DNA from: Oscillospiraceae bacterium
Lineage (GTDB): Bacteria > Bacillota > Clostridia > Oscillospirales > CAG-272
Reading direction: 5' to 3'
Assembly (NCBI GenBank): GCA_015065215.1
Contig: SVQT01000016.1
Coordinates: 1 to 39,401, forward strand
DNA length: 39,401 bases
Shown: one piece after another, positions 17,198 to 26,331 of the stretch
Layout of the letters: every line of letters begins with the position of its first letter
Numbering within the stretch: position 1 is the first letter of the stretch
Notes under the pieces: model-generated
What the model saw: only the letters and a program-made list of their open reading frames with translations
Database searches by the model: none
What the model was told of the DNA's origin: nothing
Made by a program: the position numbers and the translations under genes

Positions 17198-18028
17198 ATG
17201 CTAACGGGTCATATTTTCGACATCAAAGAGTTCTCGGTCAATGATGGTCCCGGCGTGCGCACCACTGTTTTTTTCAAGGGGTGTCCCTTGCGTTGCGTGT
17301 GGTGCCACAATCCTGAGGGGCTGGAGCCCGGCAGAGGCGTGTTGGTTCGCCAACGGGGCTGTCTGCAATGCGGCAGATGCCGGCAAGGCTGTGATCATCC
17401 GGATTGCAGGGGGCTTGAACGCTGTCTGCATGCCTGCCCGGCGGGACTGGTAGAGGAAATTGGCAAGGTGTGGGAGGTTGACGCCTTGGCCAAGCGCCTT
17501 TTGCGGGATGCGGATCTGTTTGAAAGCGCCGGCGGCGGTATAACGCTTTCCGGCGGGGAACCGCTGATGCAACACGCCTTTGCCGCCGCGCTTTTGCGAA
17601 AGCTGCCGGTGCACAAGGCCATCGAGACCTCCGGTTTTGCCAGCGCTGAGGTGTTTGACAAAATCATTGGTCTTGTGGACTACGTGATGATGGATATAAA
17701 ATTGGCCGATGGAGAAGCCCATCGCCGCTATACCGGCGCGGATAACCGCCCGATCTTAGAGAATTTTAAGCGCTTGCGCCAAAGCGGCAAGCCTTATCTT
17801 GTCCGTGTGCCGCTGATTCCCGGCATTACCGATACTGAGAAAAATTTGCGGGAAATCGCTACCATTGTGGGGGATTCGCCGGTAGAACTGCTCCCGTATA
17901 ACCGCATGGCGGGGGCAAAATACCCCTTGGTGGGGAAGACCTTCACCGATATGATAAAACAAGGCCAAAACAGCGAGATCGACCTTTCGCTGTTTCAAAA
18001 CGCTACGCTGCGCAGTGACGCGCATTAA
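17198..18028 (+). CDS. Glycyl radical enzyme activating enzyme (radical SAM)
   Basis: FFKGCPLRCVWCHNPE (CxxxCxxC), ferredoxin-like Cys cluster CLQCGRC...CDHPDC...CLHACP, GGGITLSGGEPLMQ. Confidence 0.95.
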   Translation: MLTGHIFDIKEFSVNDGPGVRTTVFFKGCPLRCVWCHNPEGLEPGRGVLVRQRGCLQCGRCRQGCDHPDCRGLERCLHACPAGLVEEIGKVWEVDALAKRLLRDADLFESAGGGITLSGGEPLMQHAFAAALLRKLPVHKAIETSGFASAEVFDKIIGLVDYVMMDIKLADGEAHRRYTGADNRPILENFKRLRQSGKPYLVRVPLIPGITDTEKNLREIATIVGDSPVELLPYNRMAGAKYPLVGKTFTDMIKQGQNSEIDLSLFQNATLRSDAH

Positions 18029-18037
18029 GGAGGAGCT

Positions 18038-18718
18038 ATGAAAAAAGCAGTCATTTTTGATTTTAATGGCACTTTGTTTGCGGATTCCGACAAGCACCGT
18101 GAGGGCTGGAAACGCTTTTTGGCCAAGTACGGCTTGGACGTGGACGACGAGGAGCTGCGCACCCATTATCTGGGGCGTACGAATCCTTATATTCTCAAGC
18201 GCGTATTCGGCGAGGACCTTTCGCTCGAGTTGATCGCAGAGCGCACGCTGGAGAAGGAGGCCACCTACCGTCAATGCTGCATGGAGGATCCCGCCAGCTT
18301 CCACCTGATCGCGGGCGCTACTGCCTTTTTGGACTATCTGAAGGCGAGCGGCGTGGATTTCACCATCGCCACCGGCTCGGAATACTCCAACGTGGATTTC
18401 TATTTTGACAAGTTTGAGCTGGGCCGCTGGTTTGACCGCTCCCGCGTGGTACTGGATGACGGTAGCTTTCCCGGCAAGCCCGCCCCCGACGGCTATCTGC
18501 GTGCCGCCAAGGTGCTGGGGCGCGATCCTGCCGATTGCGTCGTGTTTGAGGATTCCATCTCCGGCGTGCGCGCCGCCCACGCGGCCGGCATCGGCAAGAC
18601 CGTTGCCATTACCACCGAGGTCAGCGCCGAGCGGCTCATGTCCTATCCGGGCGTGGTGATCGCCGAGCCGGATTTTACCAACATGATCGAGATTTTTGAG
18701 GGGGTTCTTTCCCAATGA
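18038..18718 (+). CDS. HAD family hydrolase (beta-phosphoglucomutase/phosphatase-like) with DFNGT motif I
   Basis: AVIFDFNGTLF, GSEYSNVDFYFDKF, GKPAPDGYLRAAKVLG, VFEDSISGVRAAHAAGI. Confidence 0.9.
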   Translation: MKKAVIFDFNGTLFADSDKHREGWKRFLAKYGLDVDDEELRTHYLGRTNPYILKRVFGEDLSLELIAERTLEKEATYRQCCMEDPASFHLIAGATAFLDYLKASGVDFTIATGSEYSNVDFYFDKFELGRWFDRSRVVLDDGSFPGKPAPDGYLRAAKVLGRDPADCVVFEDSISGVRAAHAAGIGKTVAITTEVSAERLMSYPGVVIAEPDFTNMIEIFEGVLSQ

Positions 18719-20754
18719 TCCTGCAAAGCATCAACGTAGCGGTAAAAACCGCGGACGGTAACGAATTTTCGTTACATAAGGGCAAGGGCGGCGGCTATTC
18801 CTGCCGCTGGGCCGAGGCCAATGTGGGCTATACCGCGCTGGACGGTGGCTATGTGCTGTGGGCAAATGCCGGGCTGAAAAAGGAGACCGCGCGCTTTGAC
18901 GCGCAGGATGCGATCACGCTGCGCTTTGCGCAAGGGAACGTCCCTTACCTTGCTTACTATATGCGCTGCTCCTATTGGTGCCGCCCCGCCTTTGGCGTGG
19001 ATCTGACGGCGGTGCCGAAGCGCACGCAAGCGCTTCTTTATAAGGAGGGAAGCACCTGGCGCGTGCTCTGGTCGCTTTGCGGCGATGTGTTCAACTGCAC
19101 CTTGCAGGGCGGCGAGCAGGGGCTGGAGGCGAAGATCGCCCCCTGGTCGGATGGCGAGGCTGTACTGGAGAAAATGCCTGTTTTACTGCATTTTTCCGGC
19201 AAAGAGCCCCACACGGTATTGGAAAAGACAGCAAAAGCCGCCGCAAAGCTGCTGAACGGCAGAGTGACTACGGTCTATGAAAAGCCATTCCCTGAACTGT
19301 TTGAATACCTGGGCTGGTGCTCCTGGGATGCTATGCGCGTTCACATCAGCGAGCAGGGCTTGTTGGTTAAGGTGGCAGAGCTCAAGGAAAAGGGCATCCC
19401 TGTGCGCTGGTGCATTCTGGACGATATGTGGGCCCACGTGAAGGGCATCAAGGGCTTGCCCGAGGAGATGACGACACACGATATGGTCAAGATCATGCAC
19501 CAGAGCACCCTGCACGCGCTGGAGGCCGATCCCGACCGTTTTCCAAACGGCCTTGCGGGCGCCATCGAAAAGCTGCATAACGAGGGATTGCGGGTGGGCG
19601 TGTGGTATCCCACCACCGGCTACTGGAAGGGCGTTGACCCCGAGGGACCTCTTGCCGCCGAGCTTGCCGACATTCTGGAAATGCTCCCCAACGAAAACCT
19701 TCTGGTAAAGCCTAACGCCGAGGCGGCGAACCGCTTTCACAATGCGATACAGGATATGCTAAAGGATGCGGGCGCCGACTTCGTCAAGGTGGATAATCAG
19801 ACCCATTATAAGAACAAATACAGCCCCGTACATCCGGTGGGTGTTGTGGCAAAGGCGGTTCAGAATGCCATCGAGGATGTGACCGAGGCGCATTTCGGTA
19901 ACGCGCTGATCAACTGCATGGGTATGGGCAACGAAAGCATGTGGAACCGCCGCAAAAGTGCCGTTTCCCGTTGCTCGGGTGACTTTCAGCCCGAGAACCG
20001 TGAATGGTTTGCCAAGCACATCCAGCAATGCGCCTACAATTCCTTGTTCCAAGGTCAGTTCCATTACAGCGACTGGGATATGTGGTGGACCGATGACGAG
20101 CAGGCCCTGAAAAACAGTGTCTGCCGCGCCGTTTCCGGCGGACCCATTTATGTAAGTGATAAGATCGGACGCTCCCGCCCTGAGGCGCTAAAGCCGCTGT
20201 GCTTTGCCGACGGCCGGATCCTGCGTGCCGACGGGCAGGCCACCCCGATTGCGCGTTGCCTGCTGGAAAACCCCACCGTCTCTCACGCGCCGCTCTTTAT
20301 TTTCAATAAGGCCAACGGCTGTGGCGTGGTGGCGGCCTTTAATATTCACGCCGAGAACCAAGCGCAGGAAGGGTGGCTGTCACCTGCCGACTTAAAGCTA
20401 CCGGCGGGCCGCTATCTGGTACGTGAGCAGCTGCGTGGCGAGACCCGCGTGCTGGAAAAGGGAGAAACGCTTTCGGTGTCTCTTGCCGATAACGACGCTT
20501 TCGCGTTGTATATCTTCTATTCGCTCAAGGGGAATGTTACCCCTCTTGGCCGTGTGGATAAATTCATTTCCCCCAAGGCCTTGCTCGGTCGCAATGCCAA
20601 GGGTGTCAAGCTCTATGAGGGCGGCCCCGTGGCCTTTGTCGGTGTGGATTTCATCGCCACCAACAAGCGTGAGCGCGTAGAAGGCGAAAAAATGGGTAAT
20701 ATAACGGTTTTCGCACTGGAAAAGGATGAGACCGCAATCCGTTATTTGCAGTAA
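18715..20754 (+). CDS. GH36/Sip1-related alpha-galactosidase (raffinose synthase-like)
   Basis: YLGWCSWDAM, CILDDMW, GVWYPTTGYW, ADFVKVDNQ (nucleophile region), HYSDWDMWW (acid/base region); overlaps HAD stop by 4 nt. Confidence 0.87.
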   Translation: MILQSINVAVKTADGNEFSLHKGKGGGYSCRWAEANVGYTALDGGYVLWANAGLKKETARFDAQDAITLRFAQGNVPYLAYYMRCSYWCRPAFGVDLTAVPKRTQALLYKEGSTWRVLWSLCGDVFNCTLQGGEQGLEAKIAPWSDGEAVLEKMPVLLHFSGKEPHTVLEKTAKAAAKLLNGRVTTVYEKPFPELFEYLGWCSWDAMRVHISEQGLLVKVAELKEKGIPVRWCILDDMWAHVKGIKGLPEEMTTHDMVKIMHQSTLHALEADPDRFPNGLAGAIEKLHNEGLRVGVWYPTTGYWKGVDPEGPLAAELADILEMLPNENLLVKPNAEAANRFHNAIQDMLKDAGADFVKVDNQTHYKNKYSPVHPVGVVAKAVQNAIEDVTEAHFGNALINCMGMGNESMWNRRKSAVSRCSGDFQPENREWFAKHIQQCAYNSLFQGQFHYSDWDMWWTDDEQALKNSVCRAVSGGPIYVSDKIGRSRPEALKPLCFADGRILRADGQATPIARCLLENPTVSHAPLFIFNKANGCGVVAAFNIHAENQAQEGWLSPADLKLPAGRYLVREQLRGETRVLEKGETLSVSLADNDAFALYIFYSLKGNVTPLGRVDKFISPKALLGRNAKGVKLYEGGPVAFVGVDFIATNKRERVEGEKMGNITVFALEKDETAIRYLQ

Positions 20755-20796
20755 AATCAATACCGTTTCGGTACTATTTTAAAGGAGAGTGTAAAG

Positions 20797-22317
20797 ATGA
20801 AAAAACTGTACGCGATGCTCCCCGAGGAGCTTGGCACCATCAATCCCGATATTTACGGGCATTTTTCCGAGCATATCGGCGGCGTGTTCTACGACGGCCT
20901 GTGGGTCGGTGAAGACTCTGATGTCCCCAACATCAAGGGCTTTCGTAAGGATGCCATTGAAAAGCTGCGCGCCATCAACATTCCGGTGCTCCGTTGGCCG
21001 GGCGGTTGCTTTGCCGAGGTCTACAACTGGCGCGACGGCATCGGCCCCCGCGATCAGCGCCCCGTGCGCCACAACTGGTGGGATTATGAGGACGGCCGCT
21101 TGGAGAGCAATCAGGTGGGTACGCACGAATTCATTGACCTGTGCCGTCTGATCGGCGCCGAGCCTTATTTTGCCGCCAATATCACCTCGATGACCCCGAT
21201 GGACATTCGCGACTGGATGGATTACTGCAACTCTCCCCGCGGTACCACGACTCTCGCGCTGGAGCGTGAAAAGAACGGCTCGCCCGAGCCCTTCAACGTC
21301 AAGTACTGGGGCGTTGGCAACGAGACCTGGGGTGGCGGCGGTGAGATGACCCCCGAGGTCTACGCGCACGAGTACCGCAAGTACGCCGCCGTGCTCTATA
21401 ACCTGACCCGCTTTATGGGCGGTGAGCTGTTCGTATCCGGTGCCAACGGTATGGACGGCGATGATTGGACCAAGCGTTGCCTTGGTGAGCTGCGCAAGGT
21501 ACATTACAGTAAGATGGCGGGCTATACTCTCCACTACTACTGCGGCGGCATGGAGTGCCGTGGCTTTAACAGCGATGAGTGGTACGAGCAAATGCGCCGT
21601 GCCGACAAGATGCAGCAGGTCATTGACAAGGCCTGGGGCTTTATCGTGGGCTACGGCATGCAGGCAGAGGCGAAGCTCGTTATCGACGAGTGGGGCGCCT
21701 GGCACAGACGCGGCAGGCCCTCGCAGGGCGGTAGCGGCCCCTCGAACGGTATGAATCTGTACGAGCAGCAGTGTACCATGCGTGACGCGCTGGTTGTGGG
21801 CTGGAACCTGAATATGTTCAATAACAACTGCGATAAGATCCGTATGACCAACGTGGCACAGCTGATGAATAACATCCAGAGCCTGTTCCTGGCCGGTGGC
21901 GAGCATTGCATTACCACCCCCGCCTATCATGTGTTTGATATGTTCAAGGGGCACATGGGTGGCACCGCGATCCGCACCGCCATTGACAATCCCTCCATTA
22001 CCTACAAGTCCCCCAAGGACGGCCAGAACAAGGAGGTCAAGCAGTTCACCACCTCTGCCAGCGTCAAGGACGGCGTGATGACCCTGACGTTGACCAACGC
22101 AAGCCTGAAAAAGGACGAGACCATCAGCCTGGAGATCGTTGGTGGCAAGGCCGCGGGTGATGCTAAGGTAACGGTGCTCCACGCCGAGAACCCCGACACG
22201 GTCAATACCTTTGAAGAGCCTGACAAGGTTGTGCCCGCCGCGGCTGTGGAAATGCCCCTGCGCTACATCAAGGTGCCCCGTGCCAGCGTGGTGACCGTTG
22301 AGGTGAAACTGGCATAA
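20797..22317 (+). CDS. Alpha-L-arabinofuranosidase, GH51
   Basis: YGHFSEHIGGVFYDGLWVG, RWPGGCFAEVYNWRDGIGPRDQRP, YWGVGNETWG (acid/base), KLVIDEWGAWH (nucleophile). Confidence 0.94.
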   Translation: MKKLYAMLPEELGTINPDIYGHFSEHIGGVFYDGLWVGEDSDVPNIKGFRKDAIEKLRAINIPVLRWPGGCFAEVYNWRDGIGPRDQRPVRHNWWDYEDGRLESNQVGTHEFIDLCRLIGAEPYFAANITSMTPMDIRDWMDYCNSPRGTTTLALEREKNGSPEPFNVKYWGVGNETWGGGGEMTPEVYAHEYRKYAAVLYNLTRFMGGELFVSGANGMDGDDWTKRCLGELRKVHYSKMAGYTLHYYCGGMECRGFNSDEWYEQMRRADKMQQVIDKAWGFIVGYGMQAEAKLVIDEWGAWHRRGRPSQGGSGPSNGMNLYEQQCTMRDALVVGWNLNMFNNNCDKIRMTNVAQLMNNIQSLFLAGGEHCITTPAYHVFDMFKGHMGGTAIRTAIDNPSITYKSPKDGQNKEVKQFTTSASVKDGVMTLTLTNASLKKDETISLEIVGGKAAGDAKVTVLHAENPDTVNTFEEPDKVVPAAAVEMPLRYIKVPRASVVTVEVKLA

Positions 22318-22349
22318 CGGTATCGAAAAACGCATGTTTTTTGCCACAA

Positions 22350-22387
22350 AAAAGCCGACAGCCATGCATGGCTGTCGGTCTTTTTTT
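22350..22387. terminator. Terminator at end of GRE/GH operon
   Basis: aaaagccgacagccat-gc-atggctgtcggtcttttttt. Confidence 0.8.
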
Positions 22388-22583
22388 AATCTTTCCGTTC
22401 GAAAATGTAGTCCAATGTTACACCGTAGTGGTCTGCCAGCTTCAGCAAATGCTCCAAGGGGATGTTTTGATAACCCCGCTCATATCGGGAGTATACTGTT
22501 TGCTTGATGCCCAGCAGATTGGCAATATCTGTTTGTGTCAGGTCGTGATCCTCGCGTAGATCTCGTAATCTCCTTAAATACAT
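22386..22583 (-). CDS. XRE-family HTH regulator (65 aa)
   Basis: MYLRRLRDLREDHDLTQTDIANLLGIKQTVYSRYERGYQNIPLEHLLKLADHYGVTLDYIFERKD; start moved to 22583 with ggagaaaaaaagATG. Confidence 0.9.
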   Translation of the reverse strand: MYLRRLRDLREDHDLTQTDIANLLGIKQTVYSRYERGYQNIPLEHLLKLADHYGVTLDYIFERKD

Positions 22584-22614
22584 CTTTTTTTCTCCGTAGT
22601 ACATAGTGGTACTA

Positions 22615-22643
22615 TTGACAATACCATAAAAATGTGATAAAAT
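22615..22643 (+). promoter_or_regulatory. Promoter of the rightward HTH gene
   Basis: TTGACA - 17 nt - TAAAAT. Confidence 0.7.
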
Positions 22644-22687
22644 CACATATTAGTACCAAAGAGTGCTAAAAGGAGGTGGAAAAGCTT

Positions 22688-22903
22688 ATGGACGAGGAAA
22701 TCCGCTTGTTTTGCCGAAATGTTAAGTTGTTGCGTGAACGGTATGATTTAACATTAGCAGAGATGGCAGAGAGGTTGGGCGTTTCTGAAAAAGAGGTGAT
22801 GATGCTTGAACAAGGTGTGATACCCGAGGAAACGACCGTTGAAATCGTTATGCGGATCGATAAATGCTTCGGTATTTCTCCCAAGGCACAATTCGAGCCT
22901 TGA
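22688..22903 (+). CDS. Small HTH (XRE-like) protein, 71 aa
   Basis: MDEEIRLFCRNVKLLRERYDLTLAEMAERLGVSEKEVMMLEQGVIPEETTVEIVMRIDKCFGISPKAQFEP; SD aaaggaggtgg. Confidence 0.8.
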   Translation: MDEEIRLFCRNVKLLRERYDLTLAEMAERLGVSEKEVMMLEQGVIPEETTVEIVMRIDKCFGISPKAQFEP

Positions 22904-22920
22904 GGAGAAGATAGCGCATC

Positions 22921-22950
22921 AAAAGGCTCTGCGGGCACGCAGAGCCTTTT
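22921..22950. terminator. Bidirectional terminator
   Basis: aaaaggctctgcg-ggca-cgcagagcctttt. Confidence 0.75.
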
Positions 22951-22957
22951 GAATGTT

Positions 22958-23746
22958 TTAAAACTCCAGCTCCATACCGTCCTTTGCCACGATCATGCCA
23001 AGCTCGGTGAGCAGGCCGTAATCACCCTTTTTCAAAGCGTCGTAGGGCGGAACACCGATATGATCGGCGATCAGGGTCGCATCTCTGGGGAGTACGCCGT
23101 TTTCGCGCATGGCGGTGAGCAGCAAACGCAGCATGGGGATGGTGTTGTGCTCGGCGATGCGGAAGTTACCGGGCAGCTCGCCAACGGTGGCCTCTAAGAT
23201 CATCGCGGTGAAGACAATGCGCTTTCTGTAGAGGTACTGCCAGGTCTCACAGCGGAACCAACCACCGTCACAGCCGTAGAACAGTACCTGCTCGCTCTTT
23301 TCGAAAATGTAATGCACGGGCTGCTCGTCGGGGCCTGCCACGTGGTTGGCGGGGAGCGCGGTCACCTTCATGCCGGCGGCCTCAAAGATCTGCATATTCT
23401 TGACGGTGCAAAGATTGATCCTTGCAGCCTCCTCGTCAGTCAGGCGCAGATAAGGGACGGCGCTCTCGTGGCACCAGAAATTGATCTTTTGCGTTGCCGC
23501 GTCGGCATACTGCATCAGGGTCGCCTTGCAGTAGTGGTCGCCGTGGGTGTGGGACAGAAAAATGTCGGTCACGGCAGCGGTGTCAACGCCCAACTCAGTG
23601 GCGTAGTCAAAGGATTGGAGCGCCACATCCACCAGCACGGTGCCCTCCAGCAGCAGAGAGGAGCAGCGGCGCTGACCGGGCTTGATCTCAGCATTGGGGG
23701 TTTTGATGGCACCGGCGGCACCGGTTCCGAGAAATAAAAGCTTCAT
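22958..23746 (-). CDS. MBL fold metallo-hydrolase (PhnP/RNase Z-like)
   Basis: MKLLFLGTGAAGAIKTPNAEIKPGQRRCSSLLLEG, FLSHTHGDHYCK, LIADHIGVPPYDAL. Confidence 0.87.
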   Translation of the reverse strand: MKLLFLGTGAAGAIKTPNAEIKPGQRRCSSLLLEGTVLVDVALQSFDYATELGVDTAAVTDIFLSHTHGDHYCKATLMQYADAATQKINFWCHESAVPYLRLTDEEAARINLCTVKNMQIFEAAGMKVTALPANHVAGPDEQPVHYIFEKSEQVLFYGCDGGWFRCETWQYLYRKRIVFTAMILEATVGELPGNFRIAEHNTIPMLRLLLTAMRENGVLPRDATLIADHIGVPPYDALKKGDYGLLTELGMIVAKDGMELEF

Positions 23747-23870
23747 GTTTTCGCCTCCTTAATAGGTTCTACCTGCATTATAGCATAACAAAAAATGAAA
23801 ATCAATCATTATTCTTGCTTTTTAGGTAAAAGCATGCTACAATGATTTTATCAACCGAAAGGAGTTAAGC

Positions 23871-24674
23871 ATGGATATTCAACAATATATGAAGCTTGAG
23901 GGCGAGCGGCCTTTGGATAGCATTGCGCAAAACGGCGGATTTTGCGGTATCTTTCGCAAAATTGCCTGCATTGGAGACAGCCTTTCCTCAGGTGAGTTTC
24001 AATCCTATGAAAACGATACGCACGGTTATCACGATTTCTATGACTACTCTTGGGGGCAGTACATGGCAAGAGACACGGGATCTACCGTTTACAACTTTTC
24101 AAAGGGCGGCATGACTGCTAAGGAATACGATCGGTTTGCGCGCGATAAGGGCTTTTTTGATGATCAATATAAGAGCCAGGCTTACATCATTGCGCTGGGT
24201 GTAAACGACGTTTCCCGTGTACTGAAGGGGGAGCTGGAGTTTGGCGAATTGTCTGATGTGGATCTCACCGATTATGCCAAAAATCGTGGCACGTTTGTGG
24301 GCTATTATGCCAAAATCATTGCCAAATACCAAGCCATTCAGCCCAAAGCCAAGTTCTTTTTGGTCACTGCGCCCCGTGATGGCAGTGAGAGCGAGCGGCA
24401 GACCTATTATGACAAGCACGCCGAAGTTTTGCGCGGATTGGCGGAAATGTTCCCCAACTGCTATGTGATCGACCTGCGTCAATATGCCCCGGTGTATGAC
24501 GCGGAATTCAAAAGGAATTTCTTTCTCTCCGGCCATATGAACGCCGCCGGCTATCGCCTGACCGCCTTGATGATCGAGAGCTATATTGACTATTTGATCC
24601 GCCACAATCCGGAGGATTTTACTCAGGTCAGCTTCATCGGTACCCCCTACCACAACGCCAACGCCAAGTGGTAA
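23871..24674 (+). CDS. SGNH/GDSL hydrolase
   Basis: KIACIGDSLSSGEF (GDS), NFSKGGMTA, ALGVNDVSRV (GxND), LSGHMNAAGYRLTA (catalytic His region). Confidence 0.87.
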   Translation: MDIQQYMKLEGERPLDSIAQNGGFCGIFRKIACIGDSLSSGEFQSYENDTHGYHDFYDYSWGQYMARDTGSTVYNFSKGGMTAKEYDRFARDKGFFDDQYKSQAYIIALGVNDVSRVLKGELEFGELSDVDLTDYAKNRGTFVGYYAKIIAKYQAIQPKAKFFLVTAPRDGSESERQTYYDKHAEVLRGLAEMFPNCYVIDLRQYAPVYDAEFKRNFFLSGHMNAAGYRLTALMIESYIDYLIRHNPEDFTQVSFIGTPYHNANAKW

Positions 24675-24696
24675 GACGGGAGCGGTTCAAACACCC

Positions 24697-24743
24697 AAAA
24701 AGAGGCTGTCCCAAACGCTTTGCGTTTGGGACAGCCTCTTTTT
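24697..24743. terminator. Bidirectional terminator between convergent genes
   Basis: aaaaagaggctgtcccaaacgc-ttt-gcgtttgggacagcctcttttt, 22-bp stem. Confidence 0.88.
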
Positions 24744-24752
24744 GATAGCGCG

Positions 24753-26213
24753 TCAAAGGCTATTCTGATTTTTGTCCTTGATGTAGGCCAGCAGCTCGTC
24801 CGGGAAGTTGACGGTCATGCCGTCGGCACCGGCATCAAAGACAGCCTTCATATGATCGCGGTTCACCCCCCAGGCGCGGACGTTAAAGCCGGCGGCGTGC
24901 CATTCACGCACACGCTCGGCGGTTATCAGGTCGGCTGGCGGACAGAGCTCGTCGCCGCCGATGGCCGCCAATGCCGCAAGGGTATCGTCGGTTACCTCCT
25001 TGACCAGCCAGCCCACACGGAATTCGGGCGCAAGCTGCTTGAACGCCTTGATGTCATCGAAGCGGAAGGAGGTTACAAAGGTTTTTTTGCGCATGTCAAA
25101 GCGTCGCAGGAGTGCGGCTACATCCGCCCCGATCTCCTGTTGCTTGAGCTCGATGGCAAAGGAGATGTCGCGGTGGGCGAAATGCGTGAGAAAATCCTCA
25201 AAGGCCACAATCTTATCGGTGAGGCCGTTTTTGCTTACATGCAGTTCTTGTAGCTCCGCGAAGGTCATCTCCTCCACAGGGGTATCAAGCCCCTCGCCGC
25301 ACATCCTGGCGGGGGTGGCGTCGTGATGGAGGATCAGCACGCCATCCTTGGTGCGGCGCACATCGGTCTCAATGCCGTTCGCCCCCATAAAAATGCCGGT
25401 GTAAAAGGCAAGCATGGTGTTTTCAGGGGCATATTCACTGGCGCCCCGGTGAGCGTAAGTTACAAAGTGCTCGCGGTTTTCTGCCGCCAGATGCTTCCAC
25501 AGCTTTGGTTCCAATGTGTCCAGAAAGCGCAGCCAGATGCCGTTGCTTTCATCCACAAAAGGATTGACGGCAGGATTTTCTTTGAGTAATGCGGCATTTT
25601 CTCGGGTGTGATTTTGCCCCGCGTGGTTGCCCACAAACAGATCCACATGCTCCTTTTTCAGCTGTTCGATCGAGGTAAGAAAGTGTTTTCGCATCGAAAA
25701 AGGCACGTCGTATTTTTGCAGGTAGTGGCGCATGAGCTGAGGTGTCCCCGCGCCGCCGAACATGCCGCAGCGCAGTCGCTTACCCTTTTCCTCTACATAA
25801 AAGAAGAAGGAATAGGTGCCCTCGGTATGCCCGGGGGTATGCTTGCAAAGGACCTCGGTCTCCCCCAGCTTTACCGTCATGCCGTCGGTGTAGTAGACGT
25901 CGGGGGTAAAGCCCTTGATGTATTTGACGTCTTCTCTGGCAAGGTAGGTCTTGGCGCCGGTCAGTGCCACCAGCTTGGCGGTGGCGTCGGTGTGATCGTA
26001 ATGACCGTGGGAGTGCAGAATGATCTTGACCTCCCGGATGTCAAAGCCAAGCTCGGCTACCGCGTCTAAAATCGTTTCGTAATTATCCTCATAGCCGGTG
26101 TCGATCAGCATCAGGCCCGCGGTTGTGACAAGCAAATGGCAGGAGGCCTTTTGCGTTCCTACAAAGTAAAGGTTGCCCGCCATGCGAAAGGGCGCGATGT
26201 CTGATAGTGCCAT
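24753..26213 (-). CDS. Two-domain protein: metallo-beta-lactamase fold hydrolase fused to glycerophosphodiester phosphodiesterase (GDPD)
   Basis: N-terminal ILHSHGHYDHTD and HTPGHTEGTYSF (MBL); C-terminal YAHRGASEYAPENTMLAFYTGIFMGANGIETDVRRTKDGVLILHHDATPARM (GDPD). Confidence 0.92.
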   Translation of the reverse strand: MALSDIAPFRMAGNLYFVGTQKASCHLLVTTAGLMLIDTGYEDNYETILDAVAELGFDIREVKIILHSHGHYDHTDATAKLVALTGAKTYLAREDVKYIKGFTPDVYYTDGMTVKLGETEVLCKHTPGHTEGTYSFFFYVEEKGKRLRCGMFGGAGTPQLMRHYLQKYDVPFSMRKHFLTSIEQLKKEHVDLFVGNHAGQNHTRENAALLKENPAVNPFVDESNGIWLRFLDTLEPKLWKHLAAENREHFVTYAHRGASEYAPENTMLAFYTGIFMGANGIETDVRRTKDGVLILHHDATPARMCGEGLDTPVEEMTFAELQELHVSKNGLTDKIVAFEDFLTHFAHRDISFAIELKQQEIGADVAALLRRFDMRKKTFVTSFRFDDIKAFKQLAPEFRVGWLVKEVTDDTLAALAAIGGDELCPPADLITAERVREWHAAGFNVRAWGVNRDHMKAVFDAGADGMTVNFPDELLAYIKDKNQNSL

Positions 26214-26331
26214 TTTTGCTCTCCTTTTGTTGAAAAATGAAAAATAACGGTTTCGAAATTAAAATATTTTTTGCTAAAATTAGAAAATCGGCTCGGTTTT
26301 TTGGAAATGCGCTTTTCTTGGTACCGCGCCG

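Noticed and set aside
20779-22365. 528-aa minus-strand ORF opposite the GH51 gene
   Set aside because: Shadow ORF: antisense of a confidently identified GH51 with low-complexity composition, no recognisable family and no independent RBS.
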